Assembly: GCA_020638695.1 (NCBI GenBank)
Contig: JACKIB010000020.1
Span: 1 to 64,000, forward strand
Direction: 5' to 3'
Origin: Planctomycetota bacterium
GTDB taxonomy: Bacteria > Planctomycetota > UBA1135 > UBA2386
DNA: 64,000 bases
The notes under the pieces are model-generated. The model saw only the letters and a program-made list of their open reading frames with translations, ran no database searches and was not told the DNA's origin. The position numbers were made by a program, and so were the translations under genes. Shown here piece by piece: positions 36,746 through 45,223 of this stretch. Each line of letters starts with the position of its first letter. The stretch's first letter is position 1.

Positions 36746-38374
36746 TCACTGCTCCATGTACACCGGGGTCAGCGACTGGAACCAGTTGCGCGCCTGAGCG
36801 AAGCCCTTGACCTTCTTCGACATCGCGCGCGGCGCGACATCGTGCACCACCCAGATGAACAGCGCCTCGTTCACCTCCTTGGTGTGGACCTTGCCGAGCC
36901 ACTCGTCGCGCTCGGCGTCGGTCTTGGCGAGCGAGGCGTTCTTCAGCATCTCGTCCATCTCGGGATTGCTGTAGTAGCCCCAGTTCACGCCGTTCGGGGC
37001 GTGCAGGTCGGAGCGCAGGAATCGCGTGAACGAGCTGTACGGATCCTGAGTGGTGTAGCTCACGTTGATGGCATGGCCACCGGCCGAGTCCGGAGACTTC
37101 GACCCGGCACGCCAGCGATCGAGCAAGCTCTGCCACTCCATCACCTCGAACTCGACCTCGATGCCGACCTCCTTCAGGTTCTGCTGGATGTACTCGTTCA
37201 TCGCGAGCGGCAGCATCTGCCCGGAGCCGCTGGCCGAGATCAGGATCTTGGTCTTGGCCGGCTTGCTCGGTCCGTAGCCGGCCTCGGCCATCAGCTTCTT
37301 GGCCGCCTCGGGGTCGTACTTGATATCGAAGCTCGGGTTACCCCACCAGGCGTCGCCCGGGGACACGTGCCCCTTCGCTGGCACCGCGTATCCGCCGAGG
37401 AGCTGCACGATGCCATCGCGGTCGATGGCGAGATTGGCCGCCTTTCGCACCCGCTCGTCGTTCCAGATCGAGCCCTCGATGAAGCTCAGGTGGTACGGCC
37501 ACACGTGCGGATACTGGTTGGAGACGATGTCGAAGCCCTGCTGCTTGATGCGCGGAATCGCGTCCGGCGCCGGCGCCTCGATCCAGTCGACCTGGCCGGA
37601 GAGCAGCGCGTTGGTGCGCGCGTTCGGGTCGGGAATCGGGAAGGTGATGACCTTGTCGAGCTTCGGAACGCGGGTCTTGTCCCAGTGCTCCTTGAACGGC
37701 TCGAACTCGGCGCGCTCGCGCGGCACCAGCTTGGTCAGGCGCCATGGGCCGGTGCCCGAGGGCGTCTTGGCGAACTCGTTCCAGTCCTTGCCGGTCTGCT
37801 CCCAGGCCGCGGGGCTCGCCATCACGATGTAGCAGATCTGGTAGGGGAAGAAGCTGTCGGCGGCGTGCAGCGTGAACTCCACGGTGTGGTCGTCGACCTT
37901 GCGCCACGACTTCACCGCCGGGATGCGGAAGTTCACCAGCGAGGCCTGACGGGCGCTGTACTGCGGCGCGTCCTGCTTGAACAGCTTGTCGAAGTTGAAC
38001 AGCACGGCGTCGGCGTTGAACTCGGAGCCGTCGTGGAACTTCACGCCCTGGCGCAGCTTGAAAGTCCACTTGGTGGGATCGTCGGGATTCGGTGCCCAGC
38101 TCTCGGCGAGCCCCGGGACCAGGCCCGATGGACGATCGACGGCAGTGAGATCCCAGTTCACGAGCGCGTCGTAGACCATGAGGCCCATGTACCGAAACCC
38201 CTCGAAGCCGTTGTCCGGCTGACCGAAGGACACCGGGATGTCGGCCGCGGTCATACCCAGCCGCAGCGTGCCCTGGGCATGAACGGCCCCCGGGGCGGTG
38301 ATGGCGAGCGCGGCACTGAGCAGCGCTCCCGTGAGTCCACGCGCGCGAGCGCGACGGCGAGCGATTGGCAACAT
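36746..38374 (-). CDS. Peptide/solute ABC transporter periplasmic binding protein (542 aa)
   Basis: A solute-binding family 5 (DppA/OppA) protein. The start at 38374 (ATG, with GGAGG 9 nt upstream) gives a signal peptide rich in Arg then Ala/Leu, cleaved near AVHA-QG. Family marks include YDALVNWDL, the SGTGPWRL motif and KFHDGSEFNADAVLFNFDK. It is the first gene of the operon and captures the substrate in the periplasm. The association with an amidase suggests an amide-bearing ligand rather than a true peptide. Confidence 0.93.
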   Translation of the reverse strand: MLPIARRRARARGLTGALLSAALAITAPGAVHAQGTLRLGMTAADIPVSFGQPDNGFEGFRYMGLMVYDALVNWDLTAVDRPSGLVPGLAESWAPNPDDPTKWTFKLRQGVKFHDGSEFNADAVLFNFDKLFKQDAPQYSARQASLVNFRIPAVKSWRKVDDHTVEFTLHAADSFFPYQICYIVMASPAAWEQTGKDWNEFAKTPSGTGPWRLTKLVPRERAEFEPFKEHWDKTRVPKLDKVITFPIPDPNARTNALLSGQVDWIEAPAPDAIPRIKQQGFDIVSNQYPHVWPYHLSFIEGSIWNDERVRKAANLAIDRDGIVQLLGGYAVPAKGHVSPGDAWWGNPSFDIKYDPEAAKKLMAEAGYGPSKPAKTKILISASGSGQMLPLAMNEYIQQNLKEVGIEVEFEVMEWQSLLDRWRAGSKSPDSAGGHAINVSYTTQDPYSSFTRFLRSDLHAPNGVNWGYYSNPEMDEMLKNASLAKTDAERDEWLGKVHTKEVNEALFIWVVHDVAPRAMSKKVKGFAQARNWFQSLTPVYMEQ

Positions 38375-38397
38375 GACGGAACCCCTCCACATCTGCG

Positions 38398-38421
38398 AGC
38401 ACACGGCGGGCGCCGTGCGCT
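38398..38421 (-). promoter_or_regulatory. 24-bp dyad just upstream of the ABC operon
   Basis: AGCACACGGCG-GG-CGCCGTGCGCT is an 11-bp inverted repeat with one mismatch, 23 nt upstream of the binding-protein ATG. It could be a repressor operator or a 5' leader hairpin. It lies in the 303-bp divergent gap 38375-38677, whose other half carries the promoter at 38615-38642; nothing else was recognised there. Confidence 0.4.
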
Positions 38422-38614
38422 GACTTCCCGATCGAGCATCTCGACGGTGGACGTCGGGAGCAAGAAGCGGGCCAATCGGACCTGTCGTCCGTCGACACGG
38501 CGATCGGCGCTTCTATGACGCCGTCTCCCGCACCGGGCCCGGCCGAGCGTAGCACGGAAGGAATCGCAATCGCACCAACACGGTGCGGGCCACGATCCGC
38601 AATGGCGCGCGTGG

Positions 38615-38642
38615 CTGGCAGCGCACGCGCAGCCCTTATACT
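38615..38642 (+). promoter_or_regulatory. Sigma-70-type promoter for the Ldh2/DUF1185 pair
   Basis: CTGGCA (38615-38620) and TATACT (38637-38642) are separated by 16 nt; the -10 box differs from consensus at one position. The start codon at 38678 is about 30 nt from the expected transcription start. Confidence 0.5.
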
Positions 38643-38677
38643 CGCGCCACCGAGGCGACCCCGACCGGAGCGACCCG

Positions 38678-39736
38678 ATGACCGATACCGTTCGTGTGCC
38701 CTGCGACGAGTTGCGCGCGCTCACCCACGCCGCGCTCGAGGCGGTGGGCGTCCCACCCGCCGATGCCGCCGACGCGGGCGACGTGCTCTGGCGCGCGCAG
38801 ATGATGGGCATCACCACCCACGGCGTGCGACGCCTGATCCCCTACATCCAGCGCATCCACGACGGCGCGATCGATCCGAACCCCACCATCGAGCACGTCC
38901 GCAAGGCGCCGTCGATCACGGTCATCGACGGCGGCAACGGACTCGGGCCGGTCATCGGAAGTCGCGGCACCGCCGAGGCGATTCGCCTCGCCCGCGAGAC
39001 CGGGATCGGTTACGTCGCCTGTCGCGCGAGCCACCACTTCGGGCCGGTGATGCCCTATCTGCTGCGCGCGGTCGAGGCCGGCATGGTCTGCTTCATGGGC
39101 ACCAACGTGCAGCCGGTGATGGCGCCATGGCGTGGCGCTCGACTCGCCCACGGCAACAACCCGATCGGATTCGGTGGGCCACGCCGCGACGGCTACCCGT
39201 TCTTGCTCGACATCGCGATCAGCGTGGTCGCGTTCAGCAAGCTGCGCCACGCCAAGGAAGCCGGGGAGCCGATCCCCGAGGGTTGGGCCGCCGACAGCGC
39301 CGGACGACCGACCACCGATCCGGTCGCCGGAATGGGCGGCTGGGTGCTGCCGATCGGCGGGCACAAGGGTTACGGCCTCGCGTTGGCGGTGGAGATGCTC
39401 GCCGCCGGGCTCGCCGGTGGCGCGCTCGGCACCGAGGTGCATGGGCTGTTCGAGCGCGGGCCTCGCGCGCAGGGGGTCTGTCATTTCTTCATGGCGATCG
39501 ACCCCGAGCGCACCATCGGCCTCGACGCCTTCCGTGATCGGATGGAGGTGCTGTGCGCGATGATGCACGACACCCCGGCGGTGGATCCGGCCGAGCCGGT
39601 GCTGGTCCCGGGTGAGCCCGAATGCGCGCTGATGGCGGACTGCGAGGCCAACGGCGTGCCGCTGCCGGCGCAGTGGCTCGACGAGATCCGTGGCCTCGCC
39701 CGCGGCGAGATGCCGCGCAGCATGCCGGAGGCGTGA
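38678..39736 (+). CDS. Ldh family oxidoreductase (malate/L-lactate dehydrogenase type 2; 352 aa)
   Basis: This NAD(P)-dependent dehydrogenase acts on 2-hydroxy or 2-imino acids (the Ldh2/YlbC/DpkA family). It contains the conserved RASHHFGPVMPY segment with the catalytic His, HGNNPIGFG in the middle and GGHKGYGLALAVEML near the C-terminal third. Length is normal. The downstream DUF1185 gene, 55 nt away with its own AGGAGG site, is commonly found with such dehydrogenases; both may act on an amino-acid-like compound. Confidence 0.92.
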   Translation: MTDTVRVPCDELRALTHAALEAVGVPPADAADAGDVLWRAQMMGITTHGVRRLIPYIQRIHDGAIDPNPTIEHVRKAPSITVIDGGNGLGPVIGSRGTAEAIRLARETGIGYVACRASHHFGPVMPYLLRAVEAGMVCFMGTNVQPVMAPWRGARLAHGNNPIGFGGPRRDGYPFLLDIAISVVAFSKLRHAKEAGEPIPEGWAADSAGRPTTDPVAGMGGWVLPIGGHKGYGLALAVEMLAAGLAGGALGTEVHGLFERGPRAQGVCHFFMAIDPERTIGLDAFRDRMEVLCAMMHDTPAVDPAEPVLVPGEPECALMADCEANGVPLPAQWLDEIRGLARGEMPRSMPEA

Positions 39737-39791
39737 GCCACCCACGGCGGATCGCCGCCGTGTCGACCTGACCGACCTCGAGGAGGCGACG

Positions 39792-40337
39792 ATGGACGTG
39801 AGAAAGATCGTGATCCTGCACGAGACGGTGTTCGGGGAGGCCGGACGCGGTGCCGCGTCGCCGGTCACCCGGGTCGCCGGCATCGCAGTGGTACGCAACC
39901 CCTTCGTCGGCCGCCACGTCGAGGACCTCGGCGCGCTCTTCGATCTCGGCGGACAGCTCGGCGAGGAGATGATGGAGGAGGTCGTGGCGCGGCTACGCGG
40001 CCCTGCGGTGAGCTATGGCAAGGCCGCGGTGGTCGGCGCGCTGGGCGAGTTCGAGCACGGTGGCGCCTGCATCCACCCCAAGCTCGGCAAGCCGATGCGC
40101 GCCGCGATCGGCGGCGGCAAGGCGGTCATCCCGTCGAACGTCAAGGTCGGACCACCCGGCACCGCGATCGACGTGCCGCTCGGGCACAAGGACGAGCCGT
40201 GGTCATTCGACCACTTCGACACCCTGACGGTATCGGTGGCGGACAGCCCGCGCCCGGACGAGATCATGGTGGTGATGGCGGTCGCCGACGGTGGCCGGGT
40301 CCATCCGCGCTGCGGCAGCGGCCCGGTCACCACCTGA
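39792..40337 (+). CDS. Amino-acid-synthesis family protein (DUF1185; 181 aa)
   Basis: The start at 39792 has a perfect AGGAGG nine nt upstream. The protein matches the DUF1185/AA_synth family in length and in the motifs YGKAAVVGALGEFEHGGACIHPKLG and PLGHKDEPWSFDHFDT. The family is named for an assumed amino-acid-synthesis role, but its reaction is not established. It sits in a two-gene unit with the Ldh2 dehydrogenase. Confidence 0.88.
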   Translation: MDVRKIVILHETVFGEAGRGAASPVTRVAGIAVVRNPFVGRHVEDLGALFDLGGQLGEEMMEEVVARLRGPAVSYGKAAVVGALGEFEHGGACIHPKLGKPMRAAIGGGKAVIPSNVKVGPPGTAIDVPLGHKDEPWSFDHFDTLTVSVADSPRPDEIMVVMAVADGGRVHPRCGSGPVTT

Positions 40338-40384
40338 ACGCACCGCGGTGACGATCGGGGTCAAGAGCCGCCGGCCCGGCCGCC

Positions 40385-40393
40385 TGCTATGGT
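40385..40393 (+). promoter_or_regulatory. Extended -10 element upstream of the GEVED protein gene
   Basis: TGC-TATGGT is an extended -10 motif, 167 nt before the ATG at 40560, in a 222-nt gap; ATGGTGCG occurs twice in a row around it (40389-40406). No good -35 box was found. Confidence 0.3.
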
Positions 40394-40559
40394 GCGCCAT
40401 GGTGCGGTAGCGACCGGGGCGGCGCAGGGTGAGCGCGCGTCCTCGCGCCGCGCCGGGTAGCACCGCTCGACGCGGCATGCAGCGCCGCCGGCGGTGCTGG
40501 AGACGGTCGGCCTCGAGGAGCGGTGTCGACCGCAGTCCTCCAGCGGGAGGCGAGCCGCC

Positions 40560-43145
40560 ATGCGGATCGACACCATCACCCGACTCCTCACGCTCTCCCT
40601 CGCCATCGCCGCGAGCGCGGTGCCGGCAATCGACACCGCCACACCGATTCGCAGTGGTCACTTCCGGGAGGTGACCGACGTCGCGAGCGCCGGGCACGTC
40701 ATCCTGAACCTGCGCATGAGCGCCGACGGCTCGAGGATCGTCTACCTGACCACCACCGGCGTGTTTCCCGAGACGCTGCGGGTGGTCGGCAGCGACGGCA
40801 GCGGCGCGACGGTGATCCACCAGAATCCGCCCGACGGCGCCTACCCACGGGTGATGGACAGCTTCGCGATCTCCGACGACGGCAGCACCGTGGTCTACGG
40901 TCTGCTCGTGAACCCGGCCAACAACGACTCGGAGCTCCGCGTCCACGACACCACCACCGGCGCCGACCGCCTGCTGCTGCGCGAGGTCACGCATCTCAGC
41001 TTCGGTGTCAGCAGTCCGGTGAACATCGCGCACCTGCAGAGCACCCGCCTCCTCGCGCTCGCCGGGGACGGGACGGTCGTCCACTTCCTCAACCGGTTCG
41101 GCCCGATCGGCAGCGGCAACGCCGGCCAGGATCCGTCCGGCCAGACCCTCTATGCGGTCGACGTGGCCACCGGGACGCCGACGCCACTGTTCTCGCAGTC
41201 CGACCTCCCCGACGTCGCGGCCATCTCGCCGTTCGCGGTCGAGCTGCTGACCTCGGGCGGCTCGCTCGCGACCGACGGCGACGGCAGCGTGGTGATGCTC
41301 CCGGTCGGCGGGTCGGGGGCGTCGGCCAACCCACCCCACAGCCTGCTCCGGCTCGACCCCGCGGTGGGCGCGGCATCGGCCGAGGTCGTGCTCGAGCTGA
41401 CCGGCACCCTGTTCACCGGGCCGAGCGTGAGCACCGCAGGCGACCTGATGGCGCTCACCCGGGCCGGCGGCGACCTCCTCCCCGCGGGTCTGATGGCGAT
41501 GAGCCCGGGCGGTGGCGCGCCCACGGTGCTCGACACCGGCTTCCTCGCCAGCCGACCGCCGGTCAATCCCCGGCTCTCCGGCGACGGCACTGCGGTGTCC
41601 TACCGCATCGAGCTCGGCGGCAGCGACGAGCCGTCGGTGCGGTGGATCGCCACCAGCGGGTCCGCGGCGCCGGTGCCGGTCAGCCAGAACACCGTCGATG
41701 CCGGCGGCTCGAGTAGCGGCGTGCACGACATCAGCAGCGACGGCACTCGGATCGCCTTCCTCGGCGGCGTGCGCGCCGCGGTCGGCGGACAGCCCGCCGA
41801 CCTCGTGATCTTCGACTGGGCCGCGGCGCCCGTCGGGACGCCGGCGGTGACCGCCGTTCGTGCCGACCCGAGCCTCGACTTCGTCATCCAGCCGTTCCTC
41901 TCGGCCGAGGTCACCCATTCGTTCTCGTACGACACCACCGGCGCCGACCGCGCGCTCGCCCAGAGCTGGATCTACGACGCCGCGGGGCGCGACCTGCGAG
42001 GGCTGCAGTTCAGCGGCATCGGCAACTTCTTCTCCGACGTCGCCGACGACGGCACCGGCGGCGATGCCATCGCCGATGACGGCACCTACGACGATGCGGG
42101 CATCTGGGCGTTCAGCGCCGCGGTGCCGGGCACGGTGACCGGTCGCGCGGCGATCACTGCGACCACGGGAAGAGCGAGCTTCGTCGACTTCCCCATCACC
42201 GTGCGCGCACCGGTCCCGCCGACCGCCAGCTTCGAGGCTCGACCGCGGATCGGCGTCGCACCGCTCACCGTCACCTTCGAGAACACCAGCTCCGGCGACT
42301 ACGCCTTCACCGACTACGACACCAACGGCGACACGGTCCTCGACCGCTTCGCGGTCGCCAATCCGTTCCAGCTCACGTACGACACGCCGGGAACGCGCGA
42401 CGTGGCGATGCGCGCGCGTGGCTTCGGCAACGAGGACACGGCGACCATCGTCGGCGCGGTGGTCGTGCTGCCGTCAGGCGGCGAGATCGACCTCGGCGAC
42501 GCACCCGACCCGAGCTACCCGACCCTGCTCGCGAGCGACGGCGCGGCGCACGTGCTCGGCTCGGGGCTGTTCCTCGGCGCGGGCGTCGACGGCGAGGCGG
42601 ATGGCCAGCCGAGCGCGAGCGCGACCGGCGACACCGACGACGGCCTCGTGCTCACCTCCGATCCGCTGATCGGAAGCCCGCTCGCGCTGGAGGTAACGGC
42701 CTCGGCGAGCGGCCGCCTGAACGCCTGGATCGACTACAACCGTGACGGTGACTGGACCGATCCGGGCGAGCACGTGCTGGACGACGTGCTGCTCGCGCCG
42801 GGGCCGAACGCGCTGGTGACCGCGGCGATTCCGGACGACGCCACCCCTGGCACCACGTTCGCGCGCCTGCGGCTCGACTCCGTCGGCGGGCTCGAGCCCA
42901 CCGGCCCGGCGAGCGATGGCGAGGTCGAGGACCACGCGCTGGTGCTCGTCTCTCCGGACAGCGACGGCGACGGCCTCACCGACTGGGAGGAGCGCAACGT
43001 CCACGGTACCGACCCGACGCTCGCCGATACCGACGGCGACCGCCGTACCGACGGCGACGAGGTCAGCGCCGGGCGCAATCCACTGGTCAACGAGGCGGCC
43101 AGCGTGATCCCGCTCATTCTCGACATCGTCGACGAGCGTCGTTGA
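40560..43145 (+). CDS. Secreted TolB-propeller / PKD / GEVED multidomain protein (861 aa)
   Basis: The signal peptide (about 1-21, ending ASA) leads into a run of beta-propeller repeats with SxDGxxIxF patterns (LRMSADGSRIVYL, FAISDDGSTVVYG, DISSDGTRIAFLGG), about residues 35-430. A linker with SYDTTGADRALAQSW follows, then a PKD-like domain (PTASFEARPRIGVAPLTVTFEN, about 555-645). A GEVED domain comes next, with its hallmark SDGEVEDHALVL (about 785). The C-terminus is a calcium-binding DSDGDGLTDWEE type-3 repeat. It is probably a surface or secreted calcium-dependent protein. No PEP-CTERM is present, so it is likely released or type-II secreted; role unknown. Confidence 0.85.
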   Translation: MRIDTITRLLTLSLAIAASAVPAIDTATPIRSGHFREVTDVASAGHVILNLRMSADGSRIVYLTTTGVFPETLRVVGSDGSGATVIHQNPPDGAYPRVMDSFAISDDGSTVVYGLLVNPANNDSELRVHDTTTGADRLLLREVTHLSFGVSSPVNIAHLQSTRLLALAGDGTVVHFLNRFGPIGSGNAGQDPSGQTLYAVDVATGTPTPLFSQSDLPDVAAISPFAVELLTSGGSLATDGDGSVVMLPVGGSGASANPPHSLLRLDPAVGAASAEVVLELTGTLFTGPSVSTAGDLMALTRAGGDLLPAGLMAMSPGGGAPTVLDTGFLASRPPVNPRLSGDGTAVSYRIELGGSDEPSVRWIATSGSAAPVPVSQNTVDAGGSSSGVHDISSDGTRIAFLGGVRAAVGGQPADLVIFDWAAAPVGTPAVTAVRADPSLDFVIQPFLSAEVTHSFSYDTTGADRALAQSWIYDAAGRDLRGLQFSGIGNFFSDVADDGTGGDAIADDGTYDDAGIWAFSAAVPGTVTGRAAITATTGRASFVDFPITVRAPVPPTASFEARPRIGVAPLTVTFENTSSGDYAFTDYDTNGDTVLDRFAVANPFQLTYDTPGTRDVAMRARGFGNEDTATIVGAVVVLPSGGEIDLGDAPDPSYPTLLASDGAAHVLGSGLFLGAGVDGEADGQPSASATGDTDDGLVLTSDPLIGSPLALEVTASASGRLNAWIDYNRDGDWTDPGEHVLDDVLLAPGPNALVTAAIPDDATPGTTFARLRLDSVGGLEPTGPASDGEVEDHALVLVSPDSDGDGLTDWEERNVHGTDPTLADTDGDRRTDGDEVSAGRNPLVNEAASVIPLILDIVDERR

Positions 43146-43150
43146 CACGT

Positions 43151-43165
43151 GCCGCCACCGGCGGC
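43151..43165. terminator. Hairpin between convergent genes
   Basis: GCCGCC-ACC-GGCGGC is a short perfect stem between the GEVED gene stop (43145) and the HyuA stop (43193), positioned to end either transcript. It lacks a T tract. Confidence 0.35.
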
Positions 43166-43192
43166 GCCGGACGCCGAAGCGGCCGAACGCGG

Positions 43193-45223
43193 TCAGCCGC
43201 TCGCGCAGAGCAGCGCCCCGGACGCGTGCACCTCCACCGTCCAGCCGGGTGGAACAACCGTGGTGCCGCCCGCCTCCTCGACGATCAGCGGGCCGTCGAG
43301 CGCGGTGCCGATACCGAGCTTCTCGCGGTCCAGCACGTCGACCTCCCGCCAGCCGTCGAGCCACACCGCGCGCCGCTCGATTCGAGGGTCACCGGCACCG
43401 TGCGGGGCGAGATCCAGCACCGGCTGGTCGACCAGGCCGGTCGCGACCAGCCGCAGATTGACGATCTCGAGGTCGTTGGTCGCGTCGGCGTAGCCGAACG
43501 TCTCCTCGTGCCGCGCATCGAACGCGCGACGCAGCGGCGTCCAGTCGACGTCGGTCGGCTCCCAGGTGATCGGTAACGTGAACGACTGCCCGGCGTAGCG
43601 GGCGTCGACCGAGAACGCGAAACGATGACGCTCGGGTGCGATGCCGTCGGCCCGGAGCAGGTCGCCGCCGCGCGCGCGGAGACGATCGGCCCGGGCACGG
43701 AGGTCGCCGAGGTCGAGCTGCGACAGGCGGCCACCCCAGACCTCGACCAGATCCCGGCGCATGTCGGCGAGCATCTGCCCCAGCGCGGAGACGTGACCGG
43801 GATGCGGTGGCACCAGGACGCGTGACATGCCGAGCTCCGCGGCGACCAGGAACGCGTGCATCGGGCCGGCACCGCCGAACCCGACCAGCGCGAAGTCGCG
43901 CGGGTCGAAGCCGCGATGGACCGAGACCTCGCGCACCGCACCGGCCATCTTCGCCACCGCGATGCGCACCGCGGCATCCGCGAGCGCGACGACATCGGTC
44001 ACCCCGAGATTCCGGCCCAGAGTCGCGAACGCACGCTCGGCGCGCTCGCGCTGCAGCACCAGACCACCGCTCAACGCGCGCGCGGTGGGCAGTCGCCCGA
44101 GCAGCAGGTTGGCGTCGGAGACCGTCGGCTCGGTGCCACCGCGGCCGTAGCAGGCGGGGCCCGGAACCGCCCCCGCGCTGCGCGGGCCGACACCGAGAGT
44201 GCCATCGGGCTGCACCCACACGATCGACCCGCCGCCGGCGCCGATGGTGTGGATGTCGAGCTGCGGCATCTGCAACGGGTAGGCGTCGATCTGGTTGTCG
44301 TGCGACATCCGCGGGCGCCCGTCGTGGATCAGGGCGACGTCGGTGCTGGTGCCGCCCATGTCGAACGTCACCAGGTCGCGCACCCCGGCGTCGCCGGCCA
44401 CCCGCAGCGCGCCCACCACGCCGCCGACCGGGCCGGACAGGAAGGTCCCGGCACACCGCTCGGCGGCGGCATCGAGGGTCATCGCGCCGCCGTTCGAGCC
44501 CATGATGTCGACCGGCGCGACGACCCCGCGCTCGGCCAGCGCGTCGGCGAGACGGGTGAGGTAGGCGGTCATCACCGGCGTGAGGTAGGCGTTCAGCACG
44601 CAAGTTGACGTGCGCTCGAACTCGCCCCGCTCGGGCGCGAGCGCGGCCGAGGTCGAGACCGGGATCCCCGGAAGCGCCTCACGCAGCGCCGCCGCCGCGG
44701 CGAGCTCGTTGCCGGCGTTCACGTAACTGTTCACGAACGCGACCGCGATCGCCTCGGCGCCGCGGGCGGAGAGGGTCTCGGCCAGCGATGCCAGCGCGGC
44801 GGGGTCGAGCACTTCCAGCACCGTGCCGTCGGCGGCGGTGCGCTCGGCCACCTCGAGGCGCCGGTCGCGTGGCGCGATCGGCGGCGGGCGTTGCCAGGCC
44901 GCATCGAACAGCCCGCCGGCGAGACGGCGGCACTTGCCGATCTCGAGCACGTCGCGGAATCCGGCGGTCGTCACCAACGCGGTGCGCGCCCCCTTGCGCT
45001 CGAGCAATGCGTTGGTCGCGATGGTGGTGCCGTGGACGAAGGCGCGGATCGCGGTCGGCGCGATGCCGAGCGCGGACAGCGCCTCGAGCACGCCGCGCCA
45101 CTGCTCGCCCGGCAGCGACGGCACCTTGGCCAGGGCGAGCGCGCGCCCGTCGCCGGCGTAGGCCACGACGTCGGTGAACGTGCCCCCGACGTCGATGCCG
45201 ACCAGGAATCCGGGCGCCGCCAT
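43193..45223 (-). CDS. hyuA: Hydantoinase/oxoprolinase A subunit (676 aa)
   Basis: This is the ATP-dependent HyuA subunit with LVGIDVGGTFTDVV at the start, FVHGTTIATNALLERK, and the second phosphate loop TFDMGGTSTDVALI and GAGGGSIVW in the middle, followed by the C-terminal domain with GFGGAGPMHA. With HyuB it hydrolyses cyclic amides such as hydantoins or 5-oxoproline at the cost of ATP. Its ATG overlaps the HyuB stop by one base (TGATG), so the two are translated together. Substrate cannot be predicted from sequence alone. Confidence 0.93.
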   Translation of the reverse strand: MAAPGFLVGIDVGGTFTDVVAYAGDGRALALAKVPSLPGEQWRGVLEALSALGIAPTAIRAFVHGTTIATNALLERKGARTALVTTAGFRDVLEIGKCRRLAGGLFDAAWQRPPPIAPRDRRLEVAERTAADGTVLEVLDPAALASLAETLSARGAEAIAVAFVNSYVNAGNELAAAAALREALPGIPVSTSAALAPERGEFERTSTCVLNAYLTPVMTAYLTRLADALAERGVVAPVDIMGSNGGAMTLDAAAERCAGTFLSGPVGGVVGALRVAGDAGVRDLVTFDMGGTSTDVALIHDGRPRMSHDNQIDAYPLQMPQLDIHTIGAGGGSIVWVQPDGTLGVGPRSAGAVPGPACYGRGGTEPTVSDANLLLGRLPTARALSGGLVLQRERAERAFATLGRNLGVTDVVALADAAVRIAVAKMAGAVREVSVHRGFDPRDFALVGFGGAGPMHAFLVAAELGMSRVLVPPHPGHVSALGQMLADMRRDLVEVWGGRLSQLDLGDLRARADRLRARGGDLLRADGIAPERHRFAFSVDARYAGQSFTLPITWEPTDVDWTPLRRAFDARHEETFGYADATNDLEIVNLRLVATGLVDQPVLDLAPHGAGDPRIERRAVWLDGWREVDVLDREKLGIGTALDGPLIVEEAGGTTVVPPGWTVEVHASGALLCASG

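Noticed and set aside
36554..38518. A 654-codon forward open frame
   Set aside because: It is antisense to the binding-protein gene, which has a signal peptide and family motifs; the forward frame has none.
38588..38634. Third sigma-54 promoter upstream of the Ldh2 gene
   Set aside because: TGGCAGC-N4-GCGC has the right spacing but lacks the TTGC box; the TATACT element nearby is a better promoter.
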